Numbered from the stretch's first letter, positions 23,543 through 35,368 are shown. The stretch is 57,837 nt of DNA from Lactifluus volemus (GCA_022376515.1 WTXI01000232.1:1-57837); one strand, 5' to 3'. A program made the numbers and translations. Notes: generated by a model from the sequence alone, not told the origin.

Positions 23543-24443
23543 CATGGAGCATATCAAGTCAGATCTACTCTTCTAATTTTGTTCTTTTTCCTCAACGGAC
23601 CCCTGTTGTTAAGTAGTTTGATCGTGCCGACTAATCCGCACCATCTTGTCCTCTCTCCTACATGCCACACAACTTGAAAACAGTGCCAGTGACACCTGCG
23701 TGAAAACGAGAAATGATGATAGTGAGTGTGTTGCCTTCTCGGTTTCTCCGTACCCCACACTACCTGTGCGACCGCTCCTCTCAGATTTTCTGTGGCTGCA
23801 GTATACTGCGTATTGCTCAGTCGTTGCTGTGTCCCGTCCTCGAGCGCGCGAACTTGAACGACCTTTATTTCCCATGATTCTAAGTCAGCAAATACCTCAT
23901 AACGTGTTTTGATTGTCGAACTTGGCGTCGACTTGTGGACAGAATCGCATGTTAATATTCGGGAGAGTACGGTCCCTACCTCTATGCCGTAAAAATGGCT
24001 GTTGAGCGTGACCAGTAAGCGCCCATCGGCCTCGAGAAGTACCCCTATTGCTGCTCATCGCGGCAGAATGTTGGCCTCTATCGCCGCAAAAATGGGATGA
24101 CATGTTCTTATGGGCACTGGCCGCTGGCAAAAGCCTGGCATGGCCAGTGCACGTGCATCATGATCATGTGACATGCACTGAGTGCAAACTCGACCGTAAT
24201 TGAAAGCATTTGCGCCTTGCGCCTTGCGGCTGTGACATCCCTCACGTAATTGTCAACATCTCTGTCGAGGAGTTCTCTTTCTCGCAGGTACGTCCAGATC
24301 CTGATCCCTCACTGCAATAACAGTCTAACCTAACCTCTGTGCTTGCTAAGTTGAATTTCGAGCTACTAGCAGTCACACTCGACAGCCCATTAACTATCCA
24401 TCGTTTTAAGGAAAAAGAGTTACTAGGGAAAGGACAGGTCATT
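23543..24443 (+). other. Peroxidase 3' flank and 5' flank of F-box copy 7
   Basis: From about 23700 the sequence matches the F-box upstream module (GAGTGTGTTGCCTTCTC, then GTCGACTTGTGGACAGAATC). No gene is supported. The junction shows that the peroxidase gene lies inside the array spacer. Confidence 0.5.
24147..24174 (+). promoter_or_regulatory. E-box-like block, copy 7 (internally duplicated)
   Basis: GTGCACGTGCATCATGATCATGTGACAT is the block with an extra ATGATC inside, so the spacing between the two cores is larger than in other copies. It lies 270 bp before the start. Confidence 0.45.
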
Positions 24444-25926
24444 ATGCGTGATCGGAAGGCGAGTATTGATCAAAGACGACCAGGTACGTCTCATGACCAT
24501 AGGCCGTGGCTGAAGCAACCACTCACTTGGATCGAGTAGGCCTCATTTCTTTCCCGATCGGATCCCTCCCTGACGACGTCCTCCTGGACATCTTCGACTT
24601 CTGTCAAATGCCTTCGTACAAGTCCCCTCGATGGTGGCAAGCACTGGTGCATGTATGCCGAAGGTGGAGATACATTGTGTTTGAATCACCACTTCGTCTT
24701 CATCTGCAACTTAAATGCAACGCGACCACACCCGTGAAGAAGATGCTAGATGTCTGGCCACGTAGCTTTCCTATCCTCATAAAGGAATCGAGATGGCGAC
24801 TCCCTCTGGATGGGGCGAACATTATTTCCGCGCTCGAGCATCACGATCGCGTGTCCGAAATCGATATCTCTACAATAAGTACTCAATTGGAGCGACTCTA
24901 CGAAGTGATGAAGATGCCGTGTCCAGTTTTGACACGTCTTCGCCTTCTTACTTGGGACTCGGCACCAGTGCTTCGCGATAACTTTTTGGGTGGATCTGCC
25001 CCGCTTCTAAAGGAGCTCATCTTGGTTGGTATTCCATTTCCGGCACTACCAAAATTTCTTCCATTCTGTCATGATCTTGTCGTTGTTAAACTCTGGAGGA
25101 TGCCCAATACCGGTTACATTTCACCCGAAGCTATAGCCACAGCCCTATCCGCGTTGACTAACCTTAAATTCGTTGAAATTGGATTTCAATCCCCAGATTC
25201 TCGTCCTGAGCCAACAAATAGACCTCCCTCTTCATTGATACGCGTTGTCCTCCCCGCTCTAACCGGTTTGGGTTTTTGCGGCGCTAGCGAGTACTTTGAG
25301 GATCTTGTGGCTCGCATCGACACTCCTGCTATTATTTCCCTCTCCACACAGTTCTTCAGTCAGCTTGATTTTGACATTCCCCATTTCCTTCAGTTTATCG
25401 GTCGTACACAGATCCCCGCGTCCTTTGAGGAAGCGAAGCTGTACTTTGCTGATGAAAGTATCTTCATCCACTTTGGTCATCGTGATCCGCCGGGAGGGAA
25501 GCAATTTCGGATCGTTCTAGCTATCACGATATCGTGCCATGCGTTGGATCGGCAAGTTGGGTGTCTAGCTCAAATATGCGGCAAGATTTCGCCTTTCTTA
25601 TCCAATGTAGAACGGCTTCTCATCACTACCAGTTCCTTTGACCCCGAGAGGACAACTAATTTTCCAGATTGGAAAGACTATGTGGATAACCCCCGATGGC
25701 TAGAGATCTTCCATGCATTTTCGGCTTTGCAGCACATGCATATACCACCCAGACTGCGTCTGCGCTGATAGAGCTCATTGGAGAAAGGGCCATGGATGCA
25801 TTACCTATGCTACACCATATCTACCTACATCCCAGCTCTGCATCCATACCGCAAACTATACAGCCATTCATTTCCTCCCACCAGTGTTCTAACCCTGTCA
25901 CGGTCCATATAACAGAAACAGACTGA
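24444..25926 (+). pseudogene. F-box protein paralogue, copy 7 (C-terminal frameshift)
   Basis: Exons 24444-24483 and from 24540. It begins MRDRKAS; the F-box is SLPDDVLLDIFDFCQM with LVHVCRRWRYIVFESP. Nine bases are missing in frame just before the F-box, so FPRVTIGS reads FPIGS. Near 25756 a 13-base deletion relative to the sisters (between AGACT and GC(A/G)TCTGCG) shifts the frame. Translation stops at 25768, giving about 433 aa ending PPRLRLR, while the old C-terminus continues in another frame to 25926. The F-box and most of the body are intact, so a shortened functional protein is possible. Confidence 0.8.
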
Positions 25927-26438
25927 TTGTCAGGAGTGTGGGTTAATGTTGATGGGCTCTCATCAATGTTCTCCACTTCTTACCTGTCATTATAAGTTTA
26001 TAACCATACCTCACCCCTCCCAGTGATTTCTACGTCCCCACAGCAGCCCTCTGCTGCTTCTTGTAATTTGATGTATGATAATCAGGTGGCCTGCACTCAG
26101 GCCAGGATAAATATAGATCAAGGCTGCCATTGTGTTTTATGGACTGACACCAGGACGGAGTCGGGCATAAACAGCCGTCCACTGCTAGTACAACTGGGCA
26201 TGTAATATTCGGTTGATCACCACGGCGAACTACTGTAGTTATTAGTTAGCAGATCCTCTACAAAACATCGAAGATGTTTTGCCGTGGCGCAAGGTAGTAT
26301 ACGTTCCTCCTCATCCTTATCGTCCAATTACTCAGATAGGCCCTTAAAGACTAGCCTATCAAGGGGGAAAACGAACTCGGACCCTACGACACGAAAAATC
26401 AAGAATATGGATATGAAAAGCTTTGGAAATGTAGAAGT
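25927..26438. other. 3' flank of copy 7, start of the duplicated segment
   Basis: F-box 3' flank sequence that recurs, diverged, at about 38076-38530, so the left boundary of the segmental duplication lies within it near 25970. No gene is seen. Confidence 0.6.
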
Positions 26439-27985
26439 TCATAGCATGGACCGAACGCTTCGATGGGGCTCTGCTTGCAGTGATGTTGGCGAGGTATTCA
26501 AGTTGCTCTTGAGAGGTGGCCTGAAAATTCCAGAACTCCACGCACTCCTCGTCTCGCCAAACGTCTGAAGGCCAGAGACGAACTGCTTCCACTTCTCATC
26601 CGAGACGATAGGCGCCACGATATATGCCTCGACGTCCATTCGCGTGAGGTACTCCTCTAAATGCGGGAAGACAGTCTCGATCGCACGCGCCTCGCGTTCC
26701 CGCAGTTCTGTTCGTGTCATCCCAAGCCGCTCGACGTACCATGCTTCATCCTGCAGCACCGATGCAGCCTCAAACAAGTCGAGAAGCGGTCCATCAACAT
26801 GCATCGTCCGCGCTGCATCGTATGATATTCGATGACCGATCGCCTGTATGAGTGGCAGGGAGCGCGGAAGGATCTCCCGATTATACGTTTCACTGCGATG
26901 GCTACCCGCTGACGCGAGAGAGGCGCGAAGCTCAGAGAAGAGCCCCTTTTCGTGCCGCGCGAGGAGACTATCTGGGTAGCGTGGGGGCTCGAATGCGTAG
27001 CGTCCGAGAAGTAGCTCTGATGTGAGGCCTATATAGTACGAGGATGAAATCACGAGAATTTCCAAGGGCATCGGAAGATACTCACGGATAGATATGCCCA
27101 ACAAGTCACCCTCAGCAATGGCAATACCACGTATGTCAGACTGGTGGAAGGAGCTGTGTGAGTACTAGTAACATCTAGTTAGGACGAGAAAAGGCTACAT
27201 ACGTGCACCGCAGGAAACTGGTTTGCTTCAAAGAGACCCTGTGCTCCGCACCTGTCCCCAAGCGTAACGTTTGCAGCCTGGGCTGTTGGAATCAACGCCA
27301 CCTTGTGCACTGTCGCAACTGCGTGGCGCACACGTGGGTCAATAGCTGGGTCCATGAACCATGCGACCGTCTGCTTGTGCATTGCCTCTAAGACGAATGC
27401 ATGTGCGAGCGCCACCAGGATTGGTTGTTTTTGGGTCTGGAAGGAAATGATCGGCTTGGATATCCCATTTGCATCGACGACATGTCGCCGCTGGCTGTAG
27501 CGTGTGGCAATGTAAGATGCAACCTGCAATGAAGGCAGGCCGAGGGAGCCCAGTGCGATCGTGCCAACAGCAACACGATAAATATTGCTGAAAAATGAAG
27601 CACGTGGATCACTAGGTTTTTTGATGCTTCCAAGCAGGGCCGTTGGTGGTATTCTCGCATGATTGAAGTATGTCAGACAGTGGTTGACAGGCCGTGAGCC
27701 ACCGCGTGGAGGTAAAACCCTGAAGACGATACTCAGTTTATGGCAAGTGGGATCTGGCGAGAGATCATGGCATACTTGACTTTGACCCCTGGAGTCATTG
27801 ACTGGCCGTCATGTAGTTGAAACACGTATGGCTTTATGCCATGATCCTCTCCACCAACAATGGTTCGTGCGAATATGATAGAAATGCAAGAAAAGTCGGG
27901 GACAACTGGTGATGTCGGTGGCATATACCTGAAATAGCAATCGTCATTAGCCATGTTGAGTATCCTTGGCGTTATGGAAGCACAC
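26439..27985 (-). pseudogene. Acyl-CoA oxidase-like gene, proximal copy, 3' part
   Basis: This is the downstream part of a gene homologous to 38534-40636, reading right to left. Visible segments include ARTIVGGEDHGIKPYVFQLH, YSQRRHV with ISFQTQKQPIL, GDRCGAQGLFEANQ, and the C-terminal helical part down to the stop at 26439. Splice sites match the intact copy (donor GTATGT at 27202). No frameshift is seen; its only major defect is separation from its 5' exons (35371-35925) by the transposon at 27988-35368. The original splice donor (GTGTGC, 27985-27981) is still present at the break. Confidence 0.85.
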
Positions 27986-27987
27986 TT

Positions 27988-28008
27988 CATCAGCAAGATG
28001 TGAAGTTA
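27988..28008 (+). repeat. Left terminal inverted repeat of the transposon
   Basis: CATCAGCAAGATGTGAAGTTA matches the inverted right end at 20 of 21 positions; the first 16 bases are identical. Confidence 0.9.
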
Positions 28009-28089
28009 GTAGATGACTAGAGCTGCCTAGTGACACTAGCATGACCTAGCGACACTAGCGCTAGTACCGCCTAGTCATGCGGACTTGCG

Positions 28090-28249
28090 CCAGGTCGTGC
28101 CAGGTCATTCTAGAATTTAGTTAACTTTTCTAGGCACATCTAGTATTTGAGATAGAGCTAGTATTGTGCCTAAACGTGCCAGGTCATGCCAGGTCGTGCC
28201 AGGTCATTCTAGAATTTAATTGATTTTCTAGGCACTTCTAGTATTTGAA
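28090..28249. repeat. Left subterminal direct repeats
   Basis: Two copies of a block of about 60 bp (28090-28150 and 28188-28249) contain GTGCCAGGTCATTCTAGAAT and TTCTAGGCAC. Further CTAG words fill 28010-28085. Subterminal arrays of this kind are usual transposase binding sites in CACTA-like elements; binding here is inferred. Confidence 0.7.
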
Positions 28250-28280
28250 CAGGAACATAAGTCTAGATTGTAAGATGAGA

Positions 28281-31200
28281 TCAGAAAGCGATCTCATGTG
28301 CATGATGATCGATGTATTTATTTACATAATAGGCTTTAAATGTGTCAAGCGAGATCGTAGACTCTATTTCTAATGGTACGCGTTCACTAGCATCATAAAC
28401 GGGAATAAGATGTGCTGCGCGCAACAACGCATCAAGATGAACAACGGATTTGTTGCGTCTGTTGCGGATGAAATCAGGACGAACTATCCACATCCCAGTC
28501 ACGCGGTCAAGTCGGACTCTTGTGAACCACTCAACTAATGCACATGGAAACACTGTACCATAATATATGAATGAGAAAAGGAGACTAATGTGTGCAACGT
28601 TAAGTCCCCGTACGCCTGGCACCTCATCATCCTCAGTCACAAAAACACAGTCACGCCTTGGGCCCGTTCCTCGCCATGATGGTGTTGATCGAACGCGCTC
28701 GCGTCGCATGCCGCGGATGCCACTGGGATCACTCGGAGCAAAGAACGTTGCAACAGCGGAGTGAAAGACATTCACTTTGGATGTGATTACCGGCATACTT
28801 TCATCGCTCAGGTGGAGCTGATCGGCAAGGAATCCTTGTGCCAGGATAGGGAGGTCGGGTTCGTTTATCTGGGCCGCAAGATCTTGTAAATTCCGCGGAT
28901 AGTTAATTGCTAGAACGAACAAAAGATCAGTTCCCAAGACACATAGACAATATAGAGCAGGACAGTACTTACCACGCGAGCGTGCAAGGACAACATGGCC
29001 AAGTACGTTGTCATCTACAGGTCCCTCGTCTTCATCGCTGTCATCCTGATTGCCATTAGTAGGTGAGTGTTCATTAAGGTGAGAGTGAAGGAATGAAGTG
29101 CCAGCAGGAGGGCGATGGCCGTCTGGCATCATCCCACGAGCAACAAAGTCAGAACGTGTGGCTGAGAGTTTGTCAAGGCGCTCATTGACTTTGAGCATTT
29201 GTCCAAGTGCATCATACCGATTGGAACGCCGCCATGGTTTCTTTACAGCAGTGATGTGTCGAGACTCAGTGATCGATGAACAGAGGCCAGCAGGCACACC
29301 AAAATCTTGAATGAGGGAGTGATAGTGCGTCAACACGTGCTGACGCGGAAGGGAGAAACCGGTCGGTCGGACGCCTGTAGTACGAAAGACTTCGCGCAGT
29401 TGAAGGTACTTTGAAAACGATGTGTCGAATGTCTTCAAGGAGTCCTCGTCCAAATGTTGGCGGCGGGCGATATAGCACGTGTCAAGGAAAGCCGAAATAC
29501 ACAGCACCATGTCGTCTGGCACATATCCAACGATTGCGGGCAGGTAAACCTGTCTCGATGTAAGTCACGGGAATTGCATGATCACTGGTGCAGACATACC
29601 TTCATCAATGCCTTTGAGTCATCCCCCGTCCATTGTTTGAAGCGGCGACCATGGGGGAAGCGGCGGAGGCCCGGGAATGGTGGTACGATGGCGATACTGC
29701 TTAGAATATGAGCTTGATACTGACGTGAGGATTCTGTGGCGCACCGGCGATCAATATCGTCAATAATTGCATCTCCTTGACTCTCGCTGTGTATGAGCCT
29801 CAGGTAACTACAAACCCATGTCACGAGGTGGTCCTTGAATGCCCCTTTAATGACCTGATGTAATAAATCAGGTGAGATCATTTCGTGAATATCAGCACGC
29901 GGAAAGTCTGCGGTGAAGGGCTATAATATCTGTCAGTCACAAATAGATGGCAGGACTCTTGGACTCACAATAATATCATTGTCGATTCCATACTGGTCCC
30001 AAAGCGTCTTTGAATCCAGAAGCTGAACGAGTTGATCTGTGAGTGCGCCTGTTCGTGGCCCTGAAGCTGCCAGTGGGTTATTTGGTGACGCAGTACACCT
30101 GACGTACTATCATAGTTAATTTGCTAAAGCCAAACTAAATGACTTACTTGGGGCACCAACCCTGTACAATCCCCGTTAACATAACCTGCTCTGGGTAGTC
30201 GGCGATGAAGGCCACGAGGTCATAGATGACCCGCCGGTAATGACCATCTGGGCATCGCCGGATGACCGGACTTGTCATCCCAGGTCGAAGAGTCTGGAGG
30301 ATTGCCGATATTGATGCGTGGAAGAGCCGCCGTTTGAACTTGCGAAAATTGGTGTCGTTATCGTATCTACGGTCACCTTGATCACATTATTCACATATTG
30401 ATTAGTCGTAGTAATAATGATGACTCACACTTCAGGATAGCCAGAAAGGCTATTGGTATTACCGCGTTGCGGTGAGCACATCTCACGGTATTGTGTAAGT
30501 TCCCAATGGAGAGGTACAGTGGGTGATACTCCACATGTCCCGTGGCGACCGAGACGGTAGTCTTGTCACTGCCTAAAATGATAGGACAGTACATTGCCCC
30601 GTGTGTATCTGTATGGGACATAGCGATGGCATCCTTTATGACGCGAATATATCTCAGTATATAGTGTGAGCAACGGATGCAGAAATAAGCACTTACACAA
30701 TGGTTCCAAGCAATGTTTGCCGACATGACATTGGCCCAACGACGCTTGTTATTCACATCTAGCTCAATGTATGGACATACATCAAATTGTCCGCTGAAGT
30801 CGTGGTTGTCTAGCATAACGCGTATAACTTCATTGGGATCGCGAAACCAAACTTCGTAGGCCATCTGTTGCCAGTTAGGAGCATCCCTAGTGATATCCTC
30901 CGAGAATCCAGTTGTGAGGCATTGCCATGGGACATCGCCAAGAGGTGAAGAGTCGATAACCGCGTGCATGTGCTGGTGGGACCGAAATGGCGCAGACACT
31001 CCAGAACCATCCATAAATATCTCCCACAAATCCATTAGCATGTCGACATTGGAAGCAGACATCTCAACGCGGCGGTATAAGAGATCTCCTACGAGAAACT
31101 GGACCCGGCTCTCAAAGGGGCTCCAGTCATCCGGTGTCGCACTATGCGCCGCTCGTGGTGCTGGCTGAGTACCAGGCGGAAGGAATTTCCCATTGGCATC

Positions 31201-31499
31201 ACAAGGGAGGCCTTGTTGAGGAAACGTCACTATGTACATATAGACTTTGAGATATGCAGCAAAGACTTACCAGTTAGATAGGGATGTCCAATCCATTGGC
31301 CGCGAAATTGTTCTGGCGCCTGTGTAAGGTCCGGGGTGGACTCCAAGTCGGGAAAATCAGGCCCTAAATCTAACTCGGAGTGTGCGTTGGAATTTATGTG
31401 GGTGCTGCGGATATGATATGTACGACCATGTTGACTCTTGAAGGTGAAAGGACACCCAGGATACGTACAAGGGAGCCTGCCAGTGTATGAAAACGACAT
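28281..31499 (-). CDS. Plavaka transposase
   Basis: A multi-exon gene read right to left, ending at 28281. The start is the ATG at 31499 (MSFSYTGRLPCTYPGCPF). The N-terminus holds a C2H2 zinc finger (Cys11, Cys16, His29, His34). Next come blocks diagnostic of the family: WSPFESRVQF, SSPLGDVPWQCL, YEVWFRDPNEVI, THGAMYCPIILGSDKTT, SVATGHVEYHPLYLSIGN, then DIHEMISPDLLHQVIKG and KDHLVTWV. The C-terminal part includes ITESRHITAVKKPWRRS and an acidic stretch (DDSDEDEGPVDD). Introns are short (first: 31270-31230). I found no stop or frameshift across the exons, so the protein (roughly 850-900 aa) may be functional. It would cut and join the element ends with a predicted RNase H-fold active site. Confidence 0.88.
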
Positions 31500-32349
31500 G
31501 GTGAGTTCGAAGGATGAGGAGTAGTGAAGCGAGGAACTGACCGTATGCTAGTCAGAAGGTACTCTGAATTGGCTCCAAGAACTCGGAAGAGTGAAAGTGG
31601 TACACATGCGCACGAAAGGAAACTGGTGAAAGCCCCATGCCGGAGATTGATGGGCAGGTACAGGCCTAAAAAGGACAAGTGCACAGTAAAATGAACGTGA
31701 GAAGAGCTTGAATGAATAGCAAGGCAACCGAGATAGGTACGCACGCGTGATTGATGGAAAATAAAAATCCGGAAAGAGTTTCACACGGGTGATAGGCACG
31801 CTCCCGTGGTTGATGGATAACAAAAATCCATAAAGAGTTTCACACTGAATAGCAAAAATGTGAAGAGGTACGCACCGGTGGCTAGTGAGGAGTGAATGAA
31901 TAGAATAAGGGCCGGAGAAAGGTACACGCCAGAAGGCTGGGACGCAACAAGAGACGCAGTGCAACCTGGGATATACGTCCACCGATCAAGATAGGCGCCA
32001 GCAAACGGTGAGCAAAAAACTGGCATACAGAGGTGGACGATCCGTAGGTGCACAGAATGGGAACAAGGGTGCCAGTGACTTGGACATGGGAAATGAGATG
32101 GACCACTGACAAAAGAGACTGCAGGTAATGTCAGAAAGCAAAGTGACGAGTACGGCATGCTGTTGTGAGGGCACTCGGGTAACTCACTGGCACGCGTGGT
32201 CGATGGCAGTAAAGGCCGTCAAGACTAGACAGAACAGGTGTTAGTGGCGACTTGAAGAAGGCTCTGTGCAATGAAAAAACTGAAACAATTCAAACTTCGC
32301 ACCCACTGACAACACTAACCACACACAGGCTCCCACTCTCTCGAAAGTC
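31500..32349. promoter_or_regulatory. Divergent promoter region inside the transposon
   Basis: This 850 bp lies between the two divergent element genes. It contains two copies of a block of about 55 bp (31744-31795 and 31799-31851, each with AAAAATCC and AAAGAGTTTCACAC). No gene is supported; several - strand frames are low-complexity. It probably drives both transcripts. Confidence 0.5.
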
Positions 32350-34910
32350 ATGCCAATCGTCACGCGGAAAAAAAATGCACACACGCACCCCGGAAATATT
32401 GTTCTCGAGTCCCAGCATAAACGTCGTACCGCTCAAGAGGTTGCAGAACACAAGATTCTGGAAAATGCAGAGGCGGCTGCTGCTGCGGAGAAGGTAGCCG
32501 CCACTCAGAATGCCATTGGTAGGCGTGTTGCAGAACTCGAAAACATGGCTGAACGAGACTCCAGGGTGGCACGAAAGCACGCAGCTAGGCCAGACTTGCG
32601 TCACGGACAGACAATGCAGCCTGAGAGATTCACGTCGGAAGTCGCATGTGCTGCTCAGCTAGATGATGACTTGGAGCTCCAAGTCGAGCCTATCGATGAA
32701 CAACTTGAAGATGTGTAAGTCACACAACTCACCATAAATGTAGCTGGTTTCACTGACGCTTGGAATAGTATAAGCAGCAGCCTTGACTGTGGCAGGAGAA
32801 ATACGAGCGTTGAAGAATATTATGACGAGATATCACCAGCATCTTTCACAGATGCCGAAGAATCGATAATTGAAGTATCAGGCAGCTCGGGTAGAAATTC
32901 CACAGCCAGCAAAGGCAACGACAATGACACAGGAGTATACATGGGTGATCATGGAGGTGACGAGGAAGATGGGGGAGAAGTCAGTGATGGGAACGAAAAA
33001 AATAATAAGGTTTGTTCCCCTCGTGTGAGTCGTGTCCCCCTCGTGTTCTTTTAGGTCACTGATGGGATCACTGGACTGTTTAGGCATCTCGGCCGAAGGC
33101 CCGCGCGACATACAGGCGCACATCTGAGTAAGTGATAGCGCCTCTTTTCGTTGAGCTCAAACCCAAGACTGACGGCAATTCGGAGATATGAACCAAGTTC
33201 ACAGGCTGTGGTGCCAACGCCGTCACCTCCCCCACCAACTCAGCCAAGAAACCCTGTCAAACGAAAAAGCAAGCCACAGTTCGAGTAAGTAATAGATATC
33301 GCCTAAACCGGTGACCCTGAGACTCATCACCAGGCTACCAGTGGGAAATTCAAGCGTGCAAAGGTCGATCTAAGTGGCTTGCGAAATGATTGGAAAACGA
33401 GCGTAAACTTGAACCCAGGTAATTTTCACTCTGCGTGCTCTCCAAGTTAATGGCTTAGAGTTCCATTGAACCATTTTAGTACCCCAGAAGAATCAGACTC
33501 GGACGCGACCCATACTACCCAAACAGCGTGATAGCCTAACGACCCCGAATCCTGAGTTGGACATCTCAGGTTCTACGGCAGTGACAAGCGAATTTCACAA
33601 CGAAGAGTCCGAAGATATACCCAGCCAAGTAAAGCATCGTAAATCTCGTGTGGAACAACTTTCTAGAACAGATCAGAGAGGTGCCACGCCCAGTGGCAAG
33701 GTCAGATCGCCACGTAACACAGCACAAGTAAGGTTCAGGTTCCACGCTTGGATTTGGGTCGATAACCACCAGCTTCATTGAAACAGATGGGGATTGTACT
33801 CTCTAGAGATACAAGTGGCGCAGAGAGTGACAGCAGACTTGAAACATCGAAGCGTTTGAGAAAGGCAAGGCCCACAACAGCTGACTTACCTTTCCGTCCA
33901 TCCAAGGTAAACGCAAGCACGTGGCGCAAGAAATTCATTCCTGCTCTGTTGAGCTGGGCCGGCATGCAAATCGACCCATTCGGGACGAACAGTATGATCA
34001 ACGAACCGGTGGAGGAGATGTGGTGGACCGCATTCCCAGCTGAGCCACTCAACGAAAGGGGACTAGAGGTCGTATTGGCTGTGGTACGTACCAGGGTCTG
34101 ATTGGACAGTGGGGACGCGTTATTAAATCCTTCCAGGTCGAGAACACGCTCAATAATTGGCGCAGTGACATCGGGAAAGCTGGGCACCGGGCCGTCGTAG
34201 ATCTGTTGTATGAGGACCCGGTCAAGTTTGGGGATGACGAGGCTCGCGCGGAGTATGTCGAGCTGGCATTGAAACCGCCTGAGTTCAGATTCGTTTATAG
34301 AGACCCAGATGCAACGGTAAGCCCCCAAAATGCATGGTGCAGGGTCCGAGTCTGACATAACCTGCAGAGTACACGCGGCGCGTTTTGTTCTGATCTCATT
34401 GCAAAAGTGTATGCCTCACATATACGGAAGTTACAGCTGAAACTAGAAGATGATCCCCCTATGCACGTCGGAGCACTTGCACTTTCAACTACAGCGGTAA
34501 TCTCACTATTCCTTTAATTTCACTCATACTTATCAAAGCCCACAGGTCGAGCGTGGTCTCACCGGGTTCAGGAGTCGCGATGAGGAGGAGGATATGACCA
34601 CCTTGATGACCACTGACAAGAGCCAGAACGGCTTCACTGACAGCCGGTGGGGGAATAAGGCTCGCAGCTGGGTCGGGAGCGCTGAAAGGCTCAACAAATC
34701 TCAATGGGGGAAACTTGTTGACCGCGCTTTTACTTTCATCCCGGATAGCGAGAAGTTAGGGAATGGCACTGATGAACGCGATGGTGAACGCGTGGCCGAT
34801 CTTCGCTCTTGCATCGAACTGGATTGGTATGTTATTCACTCTCTTGTGTGATCCTGTACTCACAGATTCATTATTTAGATCCCCCGACGGAACAGCCTGA
34901 GCCGCTTCAA
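32350..34910 (+). CDS. Second transposon gene, function unknown
   Basis: A multi-exon gene starting at the ATG at 32350 (MPIVTRKKNAHTHPG). The first exon encodes a charged, alanine-rich, likely coiled-coil region (AEHKILENAEAAAAAEKVAA, RRVAELENMAERDSRV). Middle exons are acidic and serine-rich. The conserved-looking part lies at about 33780-34830: TWRKKFIPALLSWAGMQIDP, EEMWWTAFPAE, NNWRSDIGKAGHRAVVDLLY, and FTDSRWGNKARSWVGSAERL. Similar accessory proteins accompany transposases in agaricomycete elements, but I know no biochemical function. The 3' end is uncertain: after SCIELD an intron starts near 34827, and the stop falls soon after 34880. A role in transposition or regulation is inferred. 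Confidence 0.65.
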
Positions 34911-35048
34911 CAGCATCAGGCGAGGCGATGACGTGGACTCAGACTCAGAATTCCATAAACAACTTGAATTTGATTTTCGTGTAGTAACCAGAATGTAGAT
35001 ACTCGACTCGGAATGGGACATTTTTGCGCACATTATCATGATCTAAGC

Positions 35049-35228
35049 GAGAAACTAGAGCAAGTCGAGAAACTAGAGCCAGTCAAGAAACTAGAGCCAG
35101 TCAAGAAACTAGACCTAGTCGAGAAACTAGACCTAGTCGAGAAACTAGACCTAGTTGAAAAACTAGACCTAGGTGAAAAACTAGAGCCAGTGGAAAAACT
35201 AGAGCTAGTCAAGAAACTAGCGGCACTA
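35049..35228. repeat. Right subterminal 18 bp minisatellite
   Basis: Ten tandem units of about 18 bp, typically GAGAAACTAGACCTAGTC, each with one or two CTAG words. Further CTAG words continue to 35345. Translated it would give repeating EKLDLV units, but it lies downstream of the second gene and most likely acts as DNA. Confidence 0.85.
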
Positions 35229-35347
35229 GGGCTAGTTTCGTTACTAGAGCATGACAAGTTCCCTAGAGCTAGTACAGAAACTAGAGCGACTAGAGTGACT
35301 AGCCGGTACTAGCTGGTACTAGCGGTACTAGCTCTAGGTCGCTCTAG

Positions 35348-35368
35348 TAACATCACATCTTGCTGATG
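35348..35368 (-). repeat. Right terminal inverted repeat of the transposon
   Basis: TAACATCACATCTTGCTGATG is the inverted partner of 27988-28008, followed by the TT target duplicate at 35369-35370. Confidence 0.9.

Larger units (their letters stand above)
27988..35368. mobile_element. Plavaka-type DNA transposon, 7,381 bp, apparently complete
   Basis: The ends are inverted repeats: CATCAGCAAGATGTGA at the left and its exact complement at the right, continuing imperfectly to 21 bp. The flanking gene exists uninterrupted at 40070-40100 (GAAGCACACTTGGCCGC). Comparison shows clean insertion with duplication of TT (27986-27987 and 35369-35370). Inside are a transposase gene (- strand), a second gene (+ strand) from a shared central promoter region, and CTAG-rich repeats beneath both ends. 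Plavaka elements are common in agaricomycetes and related to the CACTA superfamily. Clean ends, TSD and open frames suggest a recent and possibly active copy. Confidence 0.93.

Noticed and set aside
35013..35312. A protein of EKLDLV repeats at the right end of the transposon
   Set aside because: The frame is a by-product of an 18 bp DNA minisatellite. The opposite strand is open too, as serine-rich repeats, and it lies in the subterminal region after the second gene.
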